Shown here: positions 11,950 through 16,315 of the stretch, in pieces
How positions within the stretch are numbered: position 1 is the first letter of the stretch
Layout of the letters: every line of letters begins with the position of its first letter
Assembly: GCA_964551975.1 (NCBI GenBank)
Contig: CAZKFI010000057.1
Span: 1 to 16,315, forward strand
Direction: 5' to 3'
Source: REEB426 sp964551975
GTDB lineage: Bacteria; Actinomycetota; Actinomycetes; S36-B12
DNA: 16,315 bases
Made by a program: the position numbers and the translations under genes
Notes under the pieces: generated by a model
Databases searched by the model: none
What the model was told of the DNA's origin: nothing
What the model saw: the letters and a program-made list of their open reading frames with translations, nothing else

Positions 11950-13556
11950 CAGTCGTCGTCGCCAGATCCCGAGGTGGATGGGGTGGTCTTTTGGACCTGT
12001 AGCAGGAACTCGTAATTGGTCTTGGTTTCCCGCAGTTTGGTGAGCAGCAGCTCAATCGACTGCTGCTGATCCAGGGCGTGCAGCACACGCCGCAGCTTCC
12101 AGACGATCTTCAACTCCTCACCCGACATGAGCAAATCTTCCTTGCGGGTGCCGGAGGCGTCCACGTCCACGGCGGGGAACACGCGCTTATCCGCGAGGCG
12201 CCGATCAAGTTTGAGCTCCATGTTTCCGGTGCCCTTGAACTCTTCGAAGATGACCTCGTCCATCCGGGATCCGGTTTCCACCAGCGCCGTGGCAAGAATG
12301 GTGAGCGAACCGCCATCTTCGATGTTGCGGGCGGCACCGAAGAACTTCTTCGGCGGATACAGGGCGGTGGAGTCCACGCCACCGGAGAGGATGCGACCGG
12401 AGGCTGGCGCCGCCAGGTTGTAGGCACGACCCAGGCGAGTCATCGAGTCCAGTAGGACCACGACGTCGTGGCCGAGTTCGACGAGGCGCTTAGCGCGCTC
12501 GATGGACAGCTCCGCGATGATGGTGTGGTCTTCGGCAGGGCGATCAAATGTCGAGGCGATGACCTCACCCTTGACCGAGCGCTGCATGTCGGTCACTTCT
12601 TCTGGACGCTCGTCCACGAGCACAACCATCAGGTGGCACTCGGGGTTGTTCGTGGTGATGGCGTTGGCGATTGCCTGCAACACCATGGTCTTGCCCGCCT
12701 TGGGCGGGGAGACGATGAGACCGCGCTGGCCCTTGCCGATGGGCGCCACCAGGTCGATGACACGGGTGGTGAGGTTGCCCGGCTCGGTCTCCAAGCGCAG
12801 CCGCTCCTGCGGATACAGCGGGGTCAACTTAGAAAACTCTGGGCGATTGCGGGCCGCTTCGATCTCAGCGCCGTTCACCGAATCGATACGAACCAGTGGG
12901 TTGAACTTCTCGCGACGCTCGCCATCCCGGGGCTGGCGAATTGCGCCGACAATCGCATCGCCCTTACGCAGGCCATGGCGACGTACCAGCGAAAGTGACA
13001 CATAGACGTCGTTGGGACCAGGCAGGTAGCCGCTGGTGCGCACGAACGCGTAGTTCTCCAGAACATCAAGGATGCCGGCTACCGGCAGTAGGACATCGTC
13101 CTCGGTGATCTCCGGTTCTGTTTCATTGAAGCCACCGCGGCGATCACGGCGATCACGGAAGCGATCCCGCTCGCGTCCCCGACGGCGACGTCGGCGATCG
13201 TCGTCAAAGCGATCATCGCGATCCCCGGAGCGGGACTCACGCGAATCATCACTGCCGGAGTCCTGCTGCTCACTGCCACCGCGGTCGTTCATCTCGGAGT
13301 GTTGCGTCACTGCGTTCTCCTCGGAGGTTCCCCGGGCCTGTTGCCCGCCACGGCGACCCCCACCCCGACTCGCGCCGTTGCTGCCGGCCCTGCCGTTGCC
13401 CTTAGCTGCGGCCTGTTGCGCGCTGATTGCGGCGACCAAATCGCCCTTGCGCATTGCGCTCGCACCTGCAATGCCCATTCCTGCAGCGATCTGCTTGAGC
13501 TCGGGCAGGAGCAGGCCGCCCAAATCCGATGGGGCAGCCGCGGGTGGTGGTGTCAC
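11949..13556 (-). CDS. rho: Transcription termination factor Rho
   Basis: Rho is the hexameric RNA-dependent ATPase that pulls RNA polymerase off untranslated transcripts. With the GTG at 13556 the protein has 535 residues (E. coli 419). It has a Rho_N helical domain (about 9-45, SDLGGLLLPELKQIAAGMGI), a disordered Arg/Asp/Gly/Ser insertion of about 100 residues (about 46-144) and an RNA-binding cold-shock-like domain (about 152-215, GILDVLENYAFVR). The ATPase core follows, with Walker A SPPKAGKT (283-290), DERPEEVTDMQR, LDSMTRLGRAYN, and the secondary RNA site GGVDSTALYPPKKFFG. The insertion is typical of high-GC Gram-positive Rho. The frame opens 6 codons earlier with another GTG (13574), but AAAGGA lies 8 bases before the GTG at 13556. 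Confidence 0.98.
   Translation of the reverse strand: MTPPPAAAPSDLGGLLLPELKQIAAGMGIAGASAMRKGDLVAAISAQQAAAKGNGRAGSNGASRGGGRRGGQQARGTSEENAVTQHSEMNDRGGSEQQDSGSDDSRESRSGDRDDRFDDDRRRRRRGRERDRFRDRRDRRGGFNETEPEITEDDVLLPVAGILDVLENYAFVRTSGYLPGPNDVYVSLSLVRRHGLRKGDAIVGAIRQPRDGERREKFNPLVRIDSVNGAEIEAARNRPEFSKLTPLYPQERLRLETEPGNLTTRVIDLVAPIGKGQRGLIVSPPKAGKTMVLQAIANAITTNNPECHLMVVLVDERPEEVTDMQRSVKGEVIASTFDRPAEDHTIIAELSIERAKRLVELGHDVVVLLDSMTRLGRAYNLAAPASGRILSGGVDSTALYPPKKFFGAARNIEDGGSLTILATALVETGSRMDEVIFEEFKGTGNMELKLDRRLADKRVFPAVDVDASGTRKEDLLMSGEELKIVWKLRRVLHALDQQQSIELLLTKLRETKTNYEFLLQVQKTTPSTSGSGDDD
13138..13158 (-). repeat. Short 9-base tandem repeat in the rho insertion
   Basis: Plus strand CGGCGATCA occurs twice in tandem (13138-13155) followed by CGG. 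On the coding strand it gives the DRRDRR part of the Arg/Asp-rich linker. Further CGATC-rich stretches follow to about 13225. The 9-base period keeps the frame, so the linker can grow or shrink by slippage. Confidence 0.6.
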
Positions 13557-13717
13557 GTATGTGGTCCTTTGCACTCTCTAAAGCACTTTGTTGACATTCC
13601 GGCCGCACGAGCCCGACGGGATCGCTACCTAACACACGGCCTGAATCAGTGGAAATCCGACGAAGCGGGTCTGCGACCCGGTCGCACCAGATACCCGCAC
13701 CCTAGCATCCGCAGGGA
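13557..13717 (-). promoter_or_regulatory. thrB-rho intergenic region, rho leader with nested hairpin
   Basis: These 161 bases are the longest gene-free stretch. They hold a nested hairpin at 13665-13698: inner TGCGAC/GTCGCA (6 bp, 3-base loop) inside outer GCGGGT/ACCCGC. It lies 20-53 bases past the thrB stop and has no T-tract. It could end the thr transcript or be part of the rho leader. The rho promoter should be here or inside thrB, but I see no convincing -35/-10 pair; TAGGGT shortly after thrB is a possible -10. Rho is known in other bacteria to control its own leader. Confidence 0.45.
13565..13570 (-). promoter_or_regulatory. Ribosome binding site that sets the rho start
   Basis: Minus-strand AAAGGA is 8 bases before the GTG at 13556. 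The alternative GTG at 13574 lies upstream of it, so translation probably begins at 13556 (MTPPPAAAPSDL). Confidence 0.62.
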
Positions 13718-14686
13718 CTAGGAAGCGAGGACCCCGTCCCCAGCAATACCGGGGCTGCTGACCTGCCATGACGAGTCCCCGCAGGCCTGCCGAATCGCCA
13801 ACTCCACGGCGTCATCTGCATGAACCGAGCGATCGTTGAGCACCAGCACGGTGGGACCCGCCCCGGAAATGACCGCTGGCCAGCCGTCAGCCCGCAGTCG
13901 TGTAACCAATGCGAAGGATTCTGGATACAACGATTCGCGCGGTGGCTGATGCAGACGATCTTCGGTTGCAGCGAACAGCAGAGCGGGGTCAGTTGTCAGT
14001 GCAACGCCCAGCAGCGCAGATCGTCCGGCATTGAATGCTGCGTCGACAAACGGCACTTCGCTCGGCAGGGCCTGACGAGCCTGACCGGTTGGCGTGCGAT
14101 GGGTAGGCACCGCCACCACTGCGCTGATCTGCTCGTGCACTGCCATCGACCTCGCCTGCGCGCAACCCTGCGCATCGATCCACGACAACGTGAAGCCGCC
14201 ATACAGGGCCGCGGCGAGGTTGTCTGGGTGTGACTCCAACTGCAGGGCCAGTTGCAACACCTCGGCATCATCCGGGTACGCATCACGCACATACGCATCG
14301 TCCGACGCAGCACCATTCGAATCAGCCGCCACTAGTGCGCGTGCCAGGGCCAACCCGCCGATGATGGCCGCCGCAGAGGAGCCCAACCCGCGTCCATGGG
14401 GAATCCGTCCGTGGCAATGCAGTCGCAGTGCCCACGACTTCACCTCGCTGTGCTGCGCGGCCCACGCTTCCAGGCCCAACCGCAGTGCACGTGCCACCAG
14501 GTGACGCCCATCCCGCGGCACCCGACCCTGGCCTTCGCCTATCGCGGTCACCTCGATGCCGGGTGGCCCGTCAACGACCTCGACGCTGAGTTCATCGCGC
14601 AGGTCGTAGGCAAGGCCCGCGCAGTCGAATGCCGGACCGAGATTGGCGCTGCTGGCTGACACACGCACGGTTGCCCGCTGGCGCAT
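13718..14686 (-). CDS. thrB: Homoserine kinase
   Basis: ThrB phosphorylates homoserine with ATP, giving the substrate of threonine synthase. With the ATG at 14686 the protein has 322 residues. It is a GHMP kinase: the N-terminal strand VRVSASSANLGPAFDCAG (8-25) shows the homoserine-kinase SANLGPGFD motif, here with Ala for the Gly. The ATP-binding loop is PHGRGLGSSAA (96-106). ESHPDNLAAALYGG (151-164) and the C-terminal VISGAGPTVLVL loop complete the family pattern. A short acidic insertion (about 122-142, DSNGAASDDAYVRDAYPDD) separates two helices. A GTG at 14692 would overlap the thrC stop, but AAGGG lies 5 bases before the ATG at 14686, which is preferred. It starts 2 bases after thrC and ends with TAG. 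Confidence 0.96.
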   Translation of the reverse strand: MRQRATVRVSASSANLGPAFDCAGLAYDLRDELSVEVVDGPPGIEVTAIGEGQGRVPRDGRHLVARALRLGLEAWAAQHSEVKSWALRLHCHGRIPHGRGLGSSAAAIIGGLALARALVAADSNGAASDDAYVRDAYPDDAEVLQLALQLESHPDNLAAALYGGFTLSWIDAQGCAQARSMAVHEQISAVVAVPTHRTPTGQARQALPSEVPFVDAAFNAGRSALLGVALTTDPALLFAATEDRLHQPPRESLYPESFALVTRLRADGWPAVISGAGPTVLVLNDRSVHADDAVELAIRQACGDSSWQVSSPGIAGDGVLAS

Positions 14687-14688
14687 GC

Positions 14689-15753
14689 TCACCCTTGATC
14701 CACCAGACCCAGGGCTCGTGCCGCCGCATGCACATCCACCGGCACCACGATCGGATCGCCAGCACCTTCAAGTGCCCACTGCGGATCCTTCAGGCCATTA
14801 CCGGTCAACGTGCAGACGATCGTCTGGCCCGGATCAAGTCGACCCTGCGCGTGCACCTTCAACAGCCCCGCGACGCTGGCCGCGCTTGCCGGCTCGCAGA
14901 ACAGTCCTTCACGTGCCGCCAGGAATCGGTACGCCTGCAGGATCTCTTCATCGGTGACCGCTTCAATCAGTCCACCGGAGGCATCCCTTGCCTCGATCGC
15001 CGCATCCCAGGAGGCCGGGTTACCGATTCGAATTGCAGTCGCGATGGTCTCCGGTGTTGCAACCGGCGCACCCTGCACCAGGGGCGCCGCGCCCGCGGCC
15101 TGGAAACCCCACATGCGCGGCAGCGCTGAGAGCCCATCCCGGTGATACTCGCGGTAGCCGGCCCAGTACGCCGTGATGTTGCCCGCGTTACCCACCGGCA
15201 GGCAGTGGATGTCGGGTGCGCGACCGAGCATGTCGACGATCTCAAAGCTCGCTGTCTTCTGCCCTTCGATGCGGAACGGGTTGATGGAGTTCACCAACTC
15301 CACCGGGTACTCATCCCCCAGTTCGCGTGCTACGCGCAGGCAGTCGTCGAAGTTGCCATCCACCTGCAGTAACCGCGCCCCGTGCACGATGGCCTGCGCC
15401 AACTTGCCCATCGCGATCTTGCCCTGCGGCACCAGCACCGCGCAGGTCATGCCGGCCTTCACCGCGTAGGCCGCGGCACTGGCCGAGGTGTTGCCGGTGG
15501 AGGCGCAGATCACGGCGCGAGCTCCGGCCTGGGCGGCCTTGGAGATCGCCATGGTCATGCCACGGTCCTTGAATGACCCGGTCGGGTTCGCGCCTTCGAA
15601 CTTCAACCACACCGAGCACCCGGTCTGCTCGCTGAGCACGCAGGCGTAGGCCAGTGGCGTGCCACCTTCGCGCAGGGTGACCACGGGCGTCTTCTCGTCA
15701 ACCGGCAGGCGTGCGCGGTACTCCTCAATCAGCCCGCGCCACTGATGCGCCAT
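14689..15753 (-). CDS. thrC: Threonine synthase
   Basis: ThrC converts O-phosphohomoserine and water into threonine and phosphate with PLP. From the ATG at 15753 the protein has 354 residues and begins MAHQWRGLIEEYRARLPV, the usual actinobacterial N-terminus. The PLP lysine is Lys62 in ANPTGSFKDRGM. ASTGNTSASAAAYA (about 85-98) holds the cofactor and substrate loop, PVGNAGNITAYW binds the PLP phosphate, and TLTGNGLKDP is near the C-terminus. It is the shorter, bacterial class without a large N-terminal domain. A GTG at 15765 gives four more residues and an 11-base overlap with hom, but GTGAGG lies 6 bases before the ATG, and the earlier codons are ribosome-site sequence. Spacing to hom is 1 base. 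Confidence 0.98.
   Translation of the reverse strand: MAHQWRGLIEEYRARLPVDEKTPVVTLREGGTPLAYACVLSEQTGCSVWLKFEGANPTGSFKDRGMTMAISKAAQAGARAVICASTGNTSASAAAYAVKAGMTCAVLVPQGKIAMGKLAQAIVHGARLLQVDGNFDDCLRVARELGDEYPVELVNSINPFRIEGQKTASFEIVDMLGRAPDIHCLPVGNAGNITAYWAGYREYHRDGLSALPRMWGFQAAGAAPLVQGAPVATPETIATAIRIGNPASWDAAIEARDASGGLIEAVTDEEILQAYRFLAAREGLFCEPASAASVAGLLKVHAQGRLDPGQTIVCTLTGNGLKDPQWALEGAGDPIVVPVDVHAAARALGLVDQG
14692..14696 (-). promoter_or_regulatory. Ribosome binding site that sets the thrB start
   Basis: Minus-strand AAGGG is followed by TGAGC and ATG. The TGA in this spacer is the thrC stop, so ribosomes ending thrC can restart on thrB. The upstream GTG at 14692 would have no spacing. Confidence 0.6.
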
Positions 15754-15754
15754 C

Positions 15755-16315
15755 TCAGGCCTCACCTTCCACGCGCATCACACCGAGGACCTGCTTCACG
15801 GCATCCAGGCCACGCAGGCGCTCCAGGGTGCGCGCCATCGCCGCATCCGAGGCCAGGTGGGTCCGCAGGATGAGGCCGGCGTCATCCCCGTGGCCGTCCT
15901 GCCGCACCACCTGGATGCTCACCTGCTCCTCGGCGAATACCGAGGCAATGGAAGCCAGCACGCCAGGCCGATCGGCGACATCGAGGTTGATGTAGTAGCG
16001 CGTCAAGGCCTGCCCGATCGGCAGGATCGGCAGTTGCGCGTAGGTGCTCTCCCCCGGAGCCCGACCACCGCTGACCCGATTGCGGGCTGCCGCGACCACG
16101 TCACCCAGCACCGCGCTGGCCGTGGGCGCGCCGCCAGCACCGCGGCCGTAAAACATCACCTCACCAGCGGATTCGGCCTCGACGAACACCGCGTTGAACG
16201 ACTCCCGCACACTTGCCAACGGGTGACTGCGCGGCACCATCGCCGGATGCACCCGCACGATGACTCCGCGGTCATCATCGGTTCGCTCAGCGATCGCCAG
16301 CAGCTTCACGACGAA
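15755..16315 (-). CDS. hom: Homoserine dehydrogenase, C-terminal part (cut by window edge)
   Basis: This enzyme reduces aspartate semialdehyde to homoserine with NAD(P)H, the branch point to threonine and methionine. The last 186 residues are visible: the end of the catalytic domain (KLLAIAERTDDDRGVIVRV, then HPLASVRESFNAVFVEAE and GRGAGGAPTASAVLGDVV) and a C-terminal ACT domain beginning YYINLDVADRPGVLASIASV. ACT domains of this enzyme bind threonine in actinobacteria and give feedback inhibition, so the pathway is probably end-product controlled here too. The GTG at 16309 is an internal valine, not a start: the frame stays open to the window edge. The NAD-binding domain lies outside. The TGA stop is 1 base before thrC. 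Confidence 0.97.
   Translation of the reverse strand, partial: FVVKLLAIAERTDDDRGVIVRVHPAMVPRSHPLASVRESFNAVFVEAESAGEVMFYGRGAGGAPTASAVLGDVVAAARNRVSGGRAPGESTYAQLPILPIGQALTRYYINLDVADRPGVLASIASVFAEEQVSIQVVRQDGHGDDAGLILRTHLASDAAMARTLERLRGLDAVKQVLGVMRVEGEA
15760..15768 (-). promoter_or_regulatory. Ribosome binding site that sets the thrC start
   Basis: Minus-strand AAGGTGAGG ends 6 bases before the ATG at 15753. The GTG at 15765 lies inside this site. The hom stop (15755-15757) is in the spacer, so the two genes are closely coupled. Confidence 0.6.

Noticed and set aside
13591..13596. TTGACA on the plus strand as a -35 box
   Set aside because: No -10-like sequence follows at 15-19 bases, and no plus-strand gene is nearby.
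1..16315. Mobile elements, CRISPR, tRNA genes, or a new defence or biosynthetic system
   Set aside because: The window is filled by known core genes in conserved order on one strand. No transposase, integrase, regular repeat array or cloverleaf was seen, and no space is left for a hidden multi-gene system except the scaffold gap.

Overview
The window is a contiguous stretch of core chromosome from a fairly GC-rich member of the Actinomycetota (Actinomycetia). Every supported gene is on the minus strand, so transcription runs from high to low coordinates. The order hom, thrC, thrB, rho, rpmE, prfA, prmC, sua5, glyA, wecA, atpI, (atpZ-like), atpB, E, F, H, A, G, D is the conserved arrangement of Mycobacterium and Streptomyces relatives. 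The long delta subunit (271 aa) is separate from AtpF, unlike the AtpFH fusion of mycobacteria. No species can be named from the sequence. A run of exactly 100 N shows this is a draft or metagenome-derived scaffold.

Layout in transcription order. (1) Positions 16315-13718 hold the threonine module: the C-terminal end of homoserine dehydrogenase (cut by the window edge), threonine synthase and homoserine kinase, separated by 1-2 bases. (2) Positions 13717-11565 hold rho, preceded by a leader of about 160 bases with a nested hairpin, then rpmE (ribosomal protein bL31) with its own candidate promoter, a leader hairpin and a very strong 3' hairpin. (3) Positions 11555-11456 are the scaffold gap. 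(4) Positions 11411-6163 hold prfA-prmC (release factor 1 and the methyltransferase that modifies its GGQ motif, overlapping by 4 bases), a sua5-like tRNA t6A gene, glyA and wecA. The last three are packed with 9-base spacers. (5) Positions 6153-1 hold the ATP synthase operon: two small membrane assembly proteins (AtpI and an AtpZ-like protein), then a, c, b, delta, alpha, gamma and the start of beta.

The genes link transcription termination, translation termination, tRNA and one-carbon metabolism, the first lipid-linked step of cell-wall polymer synthesis, and energy coupling. Between prfA and atpH the largest intergenic gap is 51 bases, so much of the ATP synthase operon is probably reached by read-through from upstream.

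I found no mobile element, CRISPR array, tRNA, rRNA or new multi-gene system, and no gene-free stretch over 300 bases (the longest, 13557-13717, is about 160). The more interesting points are small: a Sua5 homologue with several changed active-site positions, an internal duplication visible in AtpH, an actinobacterial C-terminal extension on AtpA, a hairpin that may be an L31 leader, a dyad on the rho stop codon, and a tandem repeat running into the scaffold gap. For several genes the Shine-Dalgarno spacing favours a start downstream of the longest open frame (atpE, prfA, rho, thrB, thrC).
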